From assembly GCF_003464595.1 (NCBI RefSeq), contig NZ_QRZF01000002.1:1-64000 (forward strand): a stretch of DNA of 64,000 bases, written 5' to 3'. Source of the DNA: Bacteroides intestinalis. GTDB lineage: Bacteria > Bacteroidota > Bacteroidia > Bacteroidales > Bacteroidaceae. A program made the translations under genes and the position numbers. The first letter of the stretch is position 1. The number at the start of each line of letters is the position of its first letter. The notes beneath the pieces are model-generated. The model worked only from the letters and a program-made list of their open reading frames with translations, made no database searches and was not told the DNA's origin. Positions 24,309 to 34,173 of this stretch are shown in pieces.

Positions 24309-27300
24309 ATGGTAATGAAAAATGTAACAAAACAAATTCAAAAGATCCCTTACTTGATTCTTTTGTTGCTATTGAGTTGTTTACCGACTTTAGCACAAAA
24401 TGGAGTAACGGTAAAAGGAACAGTCGTCGATGGAAATGGCGAAACGGTAATTGGGGCTTCCGTCGTTGTAAAAAACAATACTTCAATAGGTACAATATCA
24501 GATATAGATGGAAATTTTACATTGACTGTTCCTGATGACAAAGTAATTCTTGTAGTTTCATTTATAGGAATGAAATCGCAGGAAGTCAGAATTACAGGTC
24601 AGAAGATTTTGAAGGTCACTTTAGAAGATGACTCACAGCAACTGGAAGAGGTTGTTGTGGTAGGATATGGTCAGCAGAAGAAGGCCAGTGTAGTAGGCGC
24701 TATCACACAAACTACCGGTAAAGTACTGGAACGGGCAGCTGGTATCAGTGATATTGGTGCGGCACTGACGGGTAACTTGCCGGGTGTGGTTACTACCACA
24801 GGTACAGGTATGCCAGGTGCAGAAGAACCTAAAATAACGATTCGTGGTGCAAGTTCTTGGAATAATAATGAAGATCCGCTTGTGTTGGTTGATGGTATCG
24901 AACGTCCCATGAGTTCGGTGGATATCAGTTCTGTACAATCTATTTCAGTTTTGAAAGATGCATCCGCAACTGCTGTTTACGGTGTGAAGGGTGCCAATGG
25001 TGTAATTCTTGTAACTACGAAACGTGGTGCTGAGGGCAGTGCGAAAATCGATGTGGGTTTCAATGCCACTCTGAAGGCTCCCTCTAAACTTCCCAATAAG
25101 TACGATTCTTACGACGCTTTGTTGTTTCGTAATACAGCCATTGAGCATGAATTAGCTCTGAGACCTGATTCATGGGAATACATCCGTTCCCAATCGTTCA
25201 TCAACAATTATCGTAATCAGACTACTGTTGAGCAGAGAGAACGTTATCCTAATGTAGACTGGCAGAAGGCTCTGTTTAAAGATAACACGATGTCTTACAA
25301 TGCCAACCTTAATATTAGTGGTGGTACAAAGTTTGTGAAGTATTTTGCTTCGGCCGACTATGTACATGAGGGTGACCTCTTTAGAATTTATGACAATGGT
25401 CGTGATTACAACTCCGGCTATGGATACGATCGTATCAATGTGCGCAGTAATCTGGACTTCAATATAACGAAGACTACCGTACTGAAGATGAACCTTGCAG
25501 GCTCCAATGCTATTCGTAAGGCTCCATGGAGCAATACGGGTAATTCGGAATGGCAGATTGGACAGCAGTGGTCGGGTGCATACAATATTGCACCGGACGT
25601 GTTCCTACCGCAGTATTCCGATGGTAGCTGGGGTATGTATCCACTTGTTTCAAACACCACGAACTCTGCAGAAAATATTTCTTTAGGTGGTACGATGCAA
25701 CTCACAACTACCCGTATCAACACCGACTTTACACTGGAGCAGGATTTGAAGTTTATAACTAAAGGACTTTCTGCCCGGGCCACTGTTTCTTGGGATAATA
25801 TATTTGTTGAAAACAATCGTGGTATCAATGACTTGTTTAATAGTGCGCAGCGCAAGTGGGTTGATCCGGATACCGGTCAGGTGAGATATGAACAATCGTA
25901 TGACACAAATAATGGTTTTGACTGGACACAAGGAGTCAATTGGAGTACTTCTCCCGGTGCCGTGGATAATAGCCAGACGGTTCGTAACCTTTATTATCAG
26001 GCGCAATTGAACTGGATGCATAGTTTTGGTAAGCATGATGTCACGGCTATGGGATTATTTAGTCGTCAGGAAAATGCACGAGGCAGTGTGATGCCAACCT
26101 ATCGTGAAGACTGGGCTTTCCGTGTTACTTATAACTATGCCGACCGTTATTTCATTGAATACAATGGCGCTTACAATGGTTCTGAAAAGTTCAGCCCAGA
26201 GAATCGTTTTGCATTCTTTAATTCAGGTGCTATTGGCTGGATGGTCAGTGAAGAACCTTTCATGAAGTTTTTCCGTGAAAAGAAGATCATTGACATGTTG
26301 AAAGTTCGTGCTTCTTATGGTGAAATTGGTTCTGACCAGTTAGGACCTGATCCGTTTGATTCAAGTCGTCGGTGGTTGTACATGAACCAGTGGGCCTATG
26401 GTGGCCACACTACTATGGATCTGAACCATACAGAAAGTATCTATACCTGGTATCGTGAGTCTGCTATTGGTAATCAGGATATACAATGGGAGGTTGTGAA
26501 AAAATTGAATATTGGTGTTGACTATTCGCTTTTTGAAGGAGTGCTGGCTGGTAGTTTGGAATTCTTCCGTGATGAACGTTCCAATATCTTTGTCTATGGT
26601 GGCGACCGTTCCATTCCTTCTTATTTCGGAGGAACTCCTCCTTCTGTTAACAAAGGTAAAATCCGTACGAATGGATATGAATTGGAATTACGTGTAAATA
26701 AGACCTTTGGTAATGACTGGCGTGTTTGGGGTAACTTTAGTATGACGCATGCTAAGAATAAGGTGTTGGTGAAAGATGACCAAGCTATGCGTCCTGCCTA
26801 TCAGAAAGCAGCTGGCTTCGGGGTAGGTCAATATACTTCTTATATTGATGCGGGATACATTCAAAACTATGACCAATTGTATGGTAGCCCTGCTCATGAT
26901 GCTAATGATTCTCAAAAACTGGTGGGCGACTATTACATTGTCGATTTTAATGGCGACGGTGTGGTGGATAACAAAGATCAGGCTCCTTATGGCTACACCA
27001 GTCAGCCCGAAAATACATTTAATGCTACCATCGGTTTTGAGTGGAAAGGATTCAGTGCATTTGCACAATTCTATGGTGTGAACAATGTAACCCGTGATGT
27101 GGGGCTTACTAGTTTTGGCAGCAAACTGAACACTGTGTTTGACACTGGCACATGGTGGTCAAAAAATACTCCTAATGCCGATGTGGTAGTACCTCGCTGG
27201 AATTCTACGCCGAGCTATAACGGCGGAACCCAATCTCTTTATGACGGTTCTTATATTCGTTTGAAGAACGTTGAAATAGCTTATACTTGGAATAAAGGCT

Positions 27301-27470
27301 GGATCAAGAGAATGGGATTAAGTAACCTGAAAATTTATGTCAATGGTAATAATCTATGGTTATGGACTCGCATGCCGGATGACCGTGAAGCTAACCTCTC
27401 CGGAGCTGGTTATCTGGGAGCTTATCCCACAGTGAAACGTTATAACTTAGGTATTAAATTTACATTATAA
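24309..27470 (+). CDS. xusA: SusC-like TonB-dependent xylo-oligosaccharide transporter XusA
   Basis: 1053 aa, outer membrane. Signal peptide to about residue 30 (LPTLAQ), then a carboxypeptidase-regulatory-like beta domain (VTVKGTVVDGNGETVIGASV, residues about 33-108) typical of SusC. The TonB box EEVVVVGYG is at 113-121, the plug has the EEPKITIRGASS and DPLVLVDGIERP motifs, and a 22-stranded barrel ends in YNLGIKFTL with terminal aromatic/Leu. It imports oligosaccharides together with the SusD lipoprotein encoded 2 bases downstream. The gene order SusC-SusD-SusC-SusD-XusE-GH10 is the xylan utilisation (xus) core described in gut Bacteroidetes. A second in-frame Met at residue 3 is possible. 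Confidence 0.92.
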   Translation: MVMKNVTKQIQKIPYLILLLLLSCLPTLAQNGVTVKGTVVDGNGETVIGASVVVKNNTSIGTISDIDGNFTLTVPDDKVILVVSFIGMKSQEVRITGQKILKVTLEDDSQQLEEVVVVGYGQQKKASVVGAITQTTGKVLERAAGISDIGAALTGNLPGVVTTTGTGMPGAEEPKITIRGASSWNNNEDPLVLVDGIERPMSSVDISSVQSISVLKDASATAVYGVKGANGVILVTTKRGAEGSAKIDVGFNATLKAPSKLPNKYDSYDALLFRNTAIEHELALRPDSWEYIRSQSFINNYRNQTTVEQRERYPNVDWQKALFKDNTMSYNANLNISGGTKFVKYFASADYVHEGDLFRIYDNGRDYNSGYGYDRINVRSNLDFNITKTTVLKMNLAGSNAIRKAPWSNTGNSEWQIGQQWSGAYNIAPDVFLPQYSDGSWGMYPLVSNTTNSAENISLGGTMQLTTTRINTDFTLEQDLKFITKGLSARATVSWDNIFVENNRGINDLFNSAQRKWVDPDTGQVRYEQSYDTNNGFDWTQGVNWSTSPGAVDNSQTVRNLYYQAQLNWMHSFGKHDVTAMGLFSRQENARGSVMPTYREDWAFRVTYNYADRYFIEYNGAYNGSEKFSPENRFAFFNSGAIGWMVSEEPFMKFFREKKIIDMLKVRASYGEIGSDQLGPDPFDSSRRWLYMNQWAYGGHTTMDLNHTESIYTWYRESAIGNQDIQWEVVKKLNIGVDYSLFEGVLAGSLEFFRDERSNIFVYGGDRSIPSYFGGTPPSVNKGKIRTNGYELELRVNKTFGNDWRVWGNFSMTHAKNKVLVKDDQAMRPAYQKAAGFGVGQYTSYIDAGYIQNYDQLYGSPAHDANDSQKLVGDYYIVDFNGDGVVDNKDQAPYGYTSQPENTFNATIGFEWKGFSAFAQFYGVNNVTRDVGLTSFGSKLNTVFDTGTWWSKNTPNADVVVPRWNSTPSYNGGTQSLYDGSYIRLKNVEIAYTWNKGWIKRMGLSNLKIYVNGNNLWLWTRMPDDREANLSGAGYLGAYPTVKRYNLGIKFTL

Positions 27471-27472
27471 TA

Positions 27473-29422
27473 ATGAACAAGATGAAATATACATATAAGA
27501 CTCTTTTATGTTCAGGCCTTTTGGCTCTTGCAGTGGGGCTCGGCATGACGTCTTGCGAAGACTATTTGGATAAAAGTCCTGAATCGACTGTATCTGAAGA
27601 AGATGCATTTAAGAATTTCCGTAATTTTCAAGGATTTATAGAAGAAATCTATAACTGTATTCCTGATAAGGAGAAATGTAACTATTGTACTTCCTGGAAC
27701 TGGGGCGATGATGAACTCTTCAATTCCATGGGAGATGCCCACATGACGCATCAAGCCGACTTAGGTAATTTACGTGCTTGGCAAAGTAATGGACAATGTT
27801 GGTTGTATAGAAATCCTAGCAATCCTGCTTCTACTGATAAGTTTCAGCATTCTTTATGGCCGCATTCCTGGTATTGCATTCGCAAGGCTAATGTAGGTCT
27901 TGCTAATTTGGACAAACTGGTGGGTACGCAGGAAGAAAAGGACTTGATTGCAGGCCAACTTTATTTCTTTCGTGCATGGTGGCATTTTGAGTTGATGACT
28001 TTTTGGGGAGGATTGCCTTACGTTGACCAGGTATTTGATGCTACGCAAGAGCTGAATTTGCCGCGATTGACTTATCAGGAGTGTGCTGATAAAGTTGCGG
28101 AGGATTTCCGTCGTGCTGCCGATCTATTACCGGTGGATTGGGATAAGACCAGTGCGGGTAAGGCTACAGAAGGTAAGAATCAACTACGTATTAATAAAAT
28201 TATGGCATTGGGCTATTTGGGTAAGAATTATCTGTGGGCAGGAAGTCCCTTGATGAAGAACGGTGCACAGTTAGGAGGTACCCAAACTTACAATTATGAT
28301 GAAAACTATTGTAAGAAAGCTGCGCAAGCGTTCGGTGAATTGCTGACTTTGGTAGAAAGTGGTCAGACGCAATATGCTCTTGTTGAGTTTAACTATAGTA
28401 ATATATATGATCACGAGAAGGCAAAAGGTGCCTCGAATAGCTATTCTGACCTTTTCTATACCCGTCGTCAGAACTGGTTGATGCCGGGCTCAGTCGAAGC
28501 TATTTTCCGTGGTCCTTCTGCGGATTATAATGGTAGTAACTGGAATATGACGAAGTTATGGGGTCCGAAAGTAGCAGGTCTTGTTGCTCATGACAAAATT
28601 ATACACCTGCCTACAGCCAATCTTGTAGAAATGTATGGTATGGCTAATGGGCTTCCTCTCGACGATCCGCAATCTGGATTTGATAAGAGACATCCATTCA
28701 AGAATAGAGACCCGCGTTTCTACCACGACGTCGTGTTCGATGGTTTCCACTATGTTTTGGCAGAAGATAAGTTGTCAGATGCACAAAAACCTTATGCTTA
28801 TTGTGAACTTTATACGGGAGCGGATATGCGTTCAGCCGATCTGGGAAGTCGTACCGGCTATTTCTTCCAGAAACTGGTTCCTCACACTTGCAATGAAGGT
28901 GACAAGGAATATGATTGGGGTAGTAACTTACATACCTATTTGTCCTACATGCGTTTGGCAGACATTTACCTGATGTATGCCGAAAGTTGTGCTGCTTTTG
29001 GTGGTTCATCTGCCAAGTCTGATAACTGTACGCTTACTTCGCTCGACGCAATCAATAAGATCCGTGCCCGTTGTGGTGCTGAGGAAGTACATTCATCCTA
29101 TATTGCAGACAGCAAGAAATTTATGGACGAGATTCGTCGTGAACGTGCTGTAGAACTTTCTATGGAAGGTTTCCGCTTCAATGATCTGCAACGTTGGCTG
29201 TTGCTGACCGAGTCACCTTATACCGAGAAATATTCTGTAGAATTCGATCGGGTAGAGAGTGCAGATTTCTATAAAAATAATGATCCTGCGGAAGCTGAAG
29301 TGGCTAACTACCGTCATGAACTGATTGTGAAGCGCATATACGGTACGAAGCATTATTGGTTCCCCTTACCTGATGATGATGTTTATCTTTATCCTGAGTT
29401 CGGACAGAATCCTGGCTGGTAA
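27473..29422 (+). CDS. xusB: SusD-like surface glycan-binding lipoprotein XusB
   Basis: 649 aa. The lipobox MTSC gives lipidated Cys28, so the protein is anchored at the outer membrane and pairs with XusA. The RagB/SusD fold is evident: N-terminal SusD-like segment with EDYLDKSPESTVSEEDAF, tetratricopeptide-like helices (LYFFRAWWHFELMTFWGGLPY near 165) and a C-terminal domain with RLADIYLMYAESCAAFG, INKIRARCGAEEV and IRRERAVELSMEGFRFNDLQRW. It binds xylan-derived chains and passes them to the transporter. It is longer than many SusD proteins (500-600 aa). Confidence 0.92.
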   Translation: MNKMKYTYKTLLCSGLLALAVGLGMTSCEDYLDKSPESTVSEEDAFKNFRNFQGFIEEIYNCIPDKEKCNYCTSWNWGDDELFNSMGDAHMTHQADLGNLRAWQSNGQCWLYRNPSNPASTDKFQHSLWPHSWYCIRKANVGLANLDKLVGTQEEKDLIAGQLYFFRAWWHFELMTFWGGLPYVDQVFDATQELNLPRLTYQECADKVAEDFRRAADLLPVDWDKTSAGKATEGKNQLRINKIMALGYLGKNYLWAGSPLMKNGAQLGGTQTYNYDENYCKKAAQAFGELLTLVESGQTQYALVEFNYSNIYDHEKAKGASNSYSDLFYTRRQNWLMPGSVEAIFRGPSADYNGSNWNMTKLWGPKVAGLVAHDKIIHLPTANLVEMYGMANGLPLDDPQSGFDKRHPFKNRDPRFYHDVVFDGFHYVLAEDKLSDAQKPYAYCELYTGADMRSADLGSRTGYFFQKLVPHTCNEGDKEYDWGSNLHTYLSYMRLADIYLMYAESCAAFGGSSAKSDNCTLTSLDAINKIRARCGAEEVHSSYIADSKKFMDEIRRERAVELSMEGFRFNDLQRWLLLTESPYTEKYSVEFDRVESADFYKNNDPAEAEVANYRHELIVKRIYGTKHYWFPLPDDDVYLYPEFGQNPGW

Positions 29423-29466
29423 TCGTGGAGGACTAAAAAGTATGTTTAATAATAAATGAATAAACA

Positions 29467-32331
29467 ATGAAATATATACAAGCAAAATTCATTCTTTGTG
29501 CTATGCTGGCTGTTTCTCCGATGTTTGTCAGTGCGCAGGCCACAGACTGGAATGAAACCGATTCATTGGTAAGTGAAAAAGACCCGATGGTACAGGTGGC
29601 CTTTCGTAAGGTAGCTCAAAAGGACCTTTTGGGTGGTGTTTCTGTAGTCAATGTGGAGGAACTAACGAAGAAGAATTATAATACTTACAGCCTGGATAAT
29701 ATGCAGGGCTATGTAGGCGGTTGGAATGGTAACTCATTGTGGGGAATGGATGGTGACAATGCCGGTTATTTGGTTTTGGTAGATGGTGTGCCTCGTGATG
29801 CAAACAATGTTATGCCGTCTGAAATAGCACAGATTTCATTTTTAAAAGGTGCCCAAGCTGTAGTTCTTTATGGTAGCAAAGCTGCTAAAGGTGCGGTGGT
29901 GATTACTACAAAACGTGGTAATGTAGAGGGACTAAATGTCAGTGTCAGAGCTAATACCGGATTTCATGTAGCGAAGGCTTTTCCGGAATACTTGGGTTCG
30001 GCAGAGTATATGACTCTTTACAATGAAGCCCTTTTGAATGACGATCCCAGTGCGAATCTTCGTTATACGGCCGAGCAGATTTACAATCATAGTTCAGGGT
30101 TGAATCCATATCGTTATCCGAACATGAACTACTACTCTTCTGATTATGTGAAGAAAGCATATAATCGTTCGGAAGTGACTGCCGAGATTACTGGTGGTGG
30201 CAAGCGTGCACGTTTCTATAGTAATGTGAGTTATTATAGCAACGGTGATTTTCTTGACTTTGGTGAAGCCAAAAATAATAGGACAGACCGTTTTAATGTA
30301 CGTGGTAATGTAGATGTAAACATCAATAGTTTTATCAATGCCTACATCAACGCCAATGCCACGTTCTACGACTCGAAAAGTGCAAAAGGTGATTATTGGA
30401 ACGTTGCATCGACTGCACGTCCTAATTTTCCTGAAAATGCAGCTCCGCTCATTCCGCTGGATATGATTGATCCCAATGCTACGGCTGCTTGGGAACTACT
30501 GAGTACTACTGGTAATATTATTGATGGAAAGTATTTTCTGGCTGGTACACAAGCTAATTCTACTAATGCTTTTGCTGACAGCTATGCTGCCGGAAGCAGT
30601 AAGTGGACGAGCCGTCAGTTTCAGTTTGATGCAGGTGTTGATGTTAACCTTAATCAAGTCTTGAAGGGGCTTTCATTTAATGCCATGTTTGCTGTAGATT
30701 ATGCCACTTCTTACTCAACTTCCTTTGATAATAAATATGCAGTGTTTGTTCCTACTTGGTCCAACTATGGCGGCAAAGACGTTATAGTGGCACTCAGCAA
30801 GGAGGGGAATGATGAAAGACCGGGTACTCAAAATGTAGGTGGAAGTACAGATAAGCAAACGATTGCATTCACTGGGCAGTTCAATTATCAGAATACTTTC
30901 AATAAGGATCATAATGTGTCAGCCATGCTTATAGCCAATGGTTATCAGCAAACGGTTTCTGCACAGTATCATCGTATTAGCAACGCCAATCTGGCATTGC
31001 AGGCGGGCTATAACTATCAGCAGCGCTATTATGCTGATTTTGGTACGGCATTGATTCATTCCGCTAAGCTTGCTAAAGGGCATCGTCAAGCCCTCTCTCC
31101 TTCAGTGACATTAGGCTGGCGCTTAAGCAATGAAAATTTCCTGAAGGATTCTCCGGTGGTAGATGATTTATTACTGAGCGTATCGGGCAGTATCCTCAAT
31201 CAGGACATTGACTTGGTGATGGGTGATAATGAGTTTTATCTCTATGAATCGGTATGGACTCAGAACGATGGTTATGCATGGTATGACGGTCCGGCCGGTA
31301 AATATACTATTTCTACCAGAGGTCAGAACAGTGATCTTTCGTTCATCAAGCGCAAGGAGTTTTCTGCAAACCTGAAAACTTCGCTTTGGAACAGATTGAT
31401 TACAGCCGATGCTTCATTCTTCATCAACTCTATGGAGGGATATTTGATCAATCAACCTACTTTCTATCCGTCTCATTTGAATACAGGATATCCTGCAGCG
31501 TCATTTATGGCTGTACTGAACTATAACAATAACAAGCGTGTAGGCTTTGATTTCAATATAAATGCTAACAAGCGCTTTGGAAATGTAGACTTGTCTCTGG
31601 GTGTGGCAGGCACATATTATGATACTAAGATTACTAAGCGTGATGAAATCTATGATGATACCTATCGTTATCGTGAAGGAAGATCTGTTGATGGTGTCTG
31701 GGGACTTCAGAGTGCCGGATTATTCCAAAGTAAGGAAGAAATCGAGAGTAGCCCTGAGCAGAAATTGGGTAGTACGGTTCAACCTGGTGACATCAAGTAT
31801 GTGGACCAGAATGGAGATAACGTAATTGATGATAAGGATGAAGTCTTCTTGGGTAAAGGCGGTTGGTATGGTGCGCCCTTTACACTCGGTATTAATTTTA
31901 CTGCCAAATGGAAAAGCTTGACTTTCTTTGTGTTGGGTACCGGTAACTTCGGTGCTTACGGATTGAAAAATAGTTCATATTATTGGGTGGATGGCGATGA
32001 TAAATACTCAGCCATAGTTCGCAACCGTTGGACTCCTGAAACAGCAGCCACGGCCACTTATCCCCGTTTGTCTGCCAGAAGTTCAAGCAATAACTTCCGT
32101 GCTTCGGATTATTGGTTGTACAAGACTGACCGTTTCGATCTGGCGAAAGTACAGATTACTTACGATCTGCCGAAACGTGTTTTGCGCAACACTTTCATCA
32201 ACGAACTATCTGCTTACGTAAGTGGTGCAAACCTGTTGACTATTTCGAAAGAACGTAAGCATATGGAGATGAATGTGGGCAGTGCTCCGCAAAGCAGATT
32301 CTATAATATTGGTGTGAAAGCTGTGTTCTAA
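29467..32331 (+). CDS. xusC: Second SusC-like transporter XusC, without N-terminal regulatory-like domain
   Basis: 954 aa, about 100 residues shorter than XusA. After the signal peptide (cut near VSAQ, residue 24) there is only a short linker, then a TonB-box-like VQVAFRKV (about residues 43-50) and the plug (LGGVSVVNVEEL, GYLVLVDGVPRD, VLYGSKAAKGAVVITTKRG). The barrel ends FYNIGVKAVF. The missing segment corresponds to the carboxypeptidase-regulatory-like domain of XusA. I see no frameshift, so the short form looks native, as in other xus loci where the second SusC is short. It pairs with XusD 9 bases downstream. Confidence 0.9.
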   Translation: MKYIQAKFILCAMLAVSPMFVSAQATDWNETDSLVSEKDPMVQVAFRKVAQKDLLGGVSVVNVEELTKKNYNTYSLDNMQGYVGGWNGNSLWGMDGDNAGYLVLVDGVPRDANNVMPSEIAQISFLKGAQAVVLYGSKAAKGAVVITTKRGNVEGLNVSVRANTGFHVAKAFPEYLGSAEYMTLYNEALLNDDPSANLRYTAEQIYNHSSGLNPYRYPNMNYYSSDYVKKAYNRSEVTAEITGGGKRARFYSNVSYYSNGDFLDFGEAKNNRTDRFNVRGNVDVNINSFINAYINANATFYDSKSAKGDYWNVASTARPNFPENAAPLIPLDMIDPNATAAWELLSTTGNIIDGKYFLAGTQANSTNAFADSYAAGSSKWTSRQFQFDAGVDVNLNQVLKGLSFNAMFAVDYATSYSTSFDNKYAVFVPTWSNYGGKDVIVALSKEGNDERPGTQNVGGSTDKQTIAFTGQFNYQNTFNKDHNVSAMLIANGYQQTVSAQYHRISNANLALQAGYNYQQRYYADFGTALIHSAKLAKGHRQALSPSVTLGWRLSNENFLKDSPVVDDLLLSVSGSILNQDIDLVMGDNEFYLYESVWTQNDGYAWYDGPAGKYTISTRGQNSDLSFIKRKEFSANLKTSLWNRLITADASFFINSMEGYLINQPTFYPSHLNTGYPAASFMAVLNYNNNKRVGFDFNINANKRFGNVDLSLGVAGTYYDTKITKRDEIYDDTYRYREGRSVDGVWGLQSAGLFQSKEEIESSPEQKLGSTVQPGDIKYVDQNGDNVIDDKDEVFLGKGGWYGAPFTLGINFTAKWKSLTFFVLGTGNFGAYGLKNSSYYWVDGDDKYSAIVRNRWTPETAATATYPRLSARSSSNNFRASDYWLYKTDRFDLAKVQITYDLPKRVLRNTFINELSAYVSGANLLTISKERKHMEMNVGSAPQSRFYNIGVKAVF

Positions 32332-32340
32332 TCTAAAATT

Positions 32341-34158
32341 ATGATAAAAATGAAACTAAGAAATATTATATTAACTACGGTACTACTGGCAACTTTTTCT
32401 GCTTGCGAGGATATGTTCGAACCTGCTAAGGAGAACAATCGCGGTGTTGAGGAGATGCTTTCAGATCCTAATTATGCTGTGGGACTTTTGGGGTATGGTT
32501 ATGCTATGCTGCCGTATGACAATTCTAGTGTAAGTGATGTAGCTACAGACGATGCGGTGACCAATGATAAAGAGAGTGGTTATTCAAAAATGGCTCTTGG
32601 CTCATGGGCGTCGAATAATAATCCGATGGAGCAGTGGCAAGCTCGTAAGGCGGTTATACAATATCTCAATACATTTTTGGGTATCGCAGAACAGGTGAGT
32701 TGGGCTGAGAATGAGGTGACGAATAAGATGTTTATTGACAAACTCAGCGGAGAAGCTTATGCCTTGCGTGCCTTGAATTATTACTATCTTCTGATGGCTC
32801 ATGGAGGTTGGACGGCAGATGGACAGTTATTGGGTGTGCCGATACTTCTGGAACCGGAAGATAACAACTCTGATTTCAATCAGCCCCGTGCTTCTTTCAG
32901 TGCATGTGTAGAGCAGGTATTTACTGACTTAAATAAAGCAGTTGAATTATTGCCTGTTGATTACGAAAATATAAAAAGTGATGCTGAGGTGCCTGCAAAA
33001 TACAAAGAAATCGGTGCAAAGATGGGTAATTATAATCTTGTTTTTGGAACTTATCAACGCGGACGTATTACTGCCAGAATAGCTGAAGCCATAAAGGCAC
33101 AGGTAGCTTTGCTTGCTGCAAGTCCGGCTTACCGGGAAGGTTCAGGTGTGACTTCTGAAACTGCTGCAAGCTATGCTGCTACTGTATTGAATCGTATTGG
33201 TGGTGTATCTGGTCTTGATCCGACGGGTAACACTTGGTATATGAATACAAGTGATCTTGATAATCTTGGTTCAGGAGAAGTGCCCGCTGAAATCCTTTGG
33301 AGAGGAAATAAGAGCAATGGAACGGAAGATTGGGATATAGGTATTAAGCAGGAGAAAGATAACTTTCCTCCTACACTCTATGGTAGCGGGCGTATTAATC
33401 CTACGCAAAATTTAGTGGATGCTTTCCCTATGGTTAACGGTTATCCTGTTGCAGACAAAGCTAACAGCAGTTATTCGGAAAACGCTCCTTATGAAAATCG
33501 TGATCCACGTTTAGCAAAATATATTTTATTCAATGGAGCTACATTTAAGGAAAAAGCCATTATCACAGGTACTTATCCTGATGCAGACAACAAACAAGAT
33601 AATAACTTGAATCAATTGAGTACCTCTACTCGTACGGGCTACTATCTACGTAAGCTGTTGCGTGAAGATTGTAATGCCAATCCGAGTTCACTTAATGCCA
33701 AGTTTCATATTCCTGTTCGTATCCGTTATACGGAAATATTTCTGGCTTATGCTGAAGCAGCCAACGATGCTTGGGGACCAATGGGCAAAGGTAGTAATAC
33801 CTATAGTGCTTATGACGTAGTTAAGGCTATTCGTGCTCGTGGTGGTGTAGGAACCAATAACGGCGACGCTTATCTGGAGAGTATCAAGGGAGATAAGGAA
33901 AAGATGACTCAACTTATCCGTAACGAACGTCGCATTGAGCTTTGTTTCGAAAATAAGCGTTTTTGGGATATTCGTCGTTGGCAAATGCCATTGGCAGAAA
34001 CTGCTAAGGGAATACGAATTGACAAAGTGGGCGAAAGCCTGAGCTATACCGTAATTGATGTAGAAAATAGAAACTACAAGGAGTATATGAATTACGGACC
34101 TATACCTTATGGTGAGATGTTGAAGTGGAGTAATCTGCAACAGAACAAAGGATGGTAA
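32341..34158 (+). CDS. xusD: Second SusD-like lipoprotein XusD
   Basis: 605 aa. Lipobox FSAC with lipidated Cys22. RagB/SusD domains: N-terminal helices (LSGEAYALRALNYYYLLMAHGGW near 138), a central sugar-binding region and the C-terminal block YTEIFLAYAEAANDAWGP, VKAIRARGGVG and RNERRIELCFENKRFWDIRRW. It caps the XusC transporter at the cell surface. Divergent from XusB apart from family motifs, suggesting different oligosaccharide preferences for the two pairs (inferred). Confidence 0.92.
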   Translation: MIKMKLRNIILTTVLLATFSACEDMFEPAKENNRGVEEMLSDPNYAVGLLGYGYAMLPYDNSSVSDVATDDAVTNDKESGYSKMALGSWASNNNPMEQWQARKAVIQYLNTFLGIAEQVSWAENEVTNKMFIDKLSGEAYALRALNYYYLLMAHGGWTADGQLLGVPILLEPEDNNSDFNQPRASFSACVEQVFTDLNKAVELLPVDYENIKSDAEVPAKYKEIGAKMGNYNLVFGTYQRGRITARIAEAIKAQVALLAASPAYREGSGVTSETAASYAATVLNRIGGVSGLDPTGNTWYMNTSDLDNLGSGEVPAEILWRGNKSNGTEDWDIGIKQEKDNFPPTLYGSGRINPTQNLVDAFPMVNGYPVADKANSSYSENAPYENRDPRLAKYILFNGATFKEKAIITGTYPDADNKQDNNLNQLSTSTRTGYYLRKLLREDCNANPSSLNAKFHIPVRIRYTEIFLAYAEAANDAWGPMGKGSNTYSAYDVVKAIRARGGVGTNNGDAYLESIKGDKEKMTQLIRNERRIELCFENKRFWDIRRWQMPLAETAKGIRIDKVGESLSYTVIDVENRNYKEYMNYGPIPYGEMLKWSNLQQNKGW

Positions 34159-34173
34159 TCACATAATTATAAA

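Noticed and set aside
24270..24330. Additional ATGTAA-like words close to the xusA start (24270, 24322)
   Set aside because: They are not in 20-21 bp register with the array and lie downstream of the predicted transcription start, one of them within the xusA coding start.
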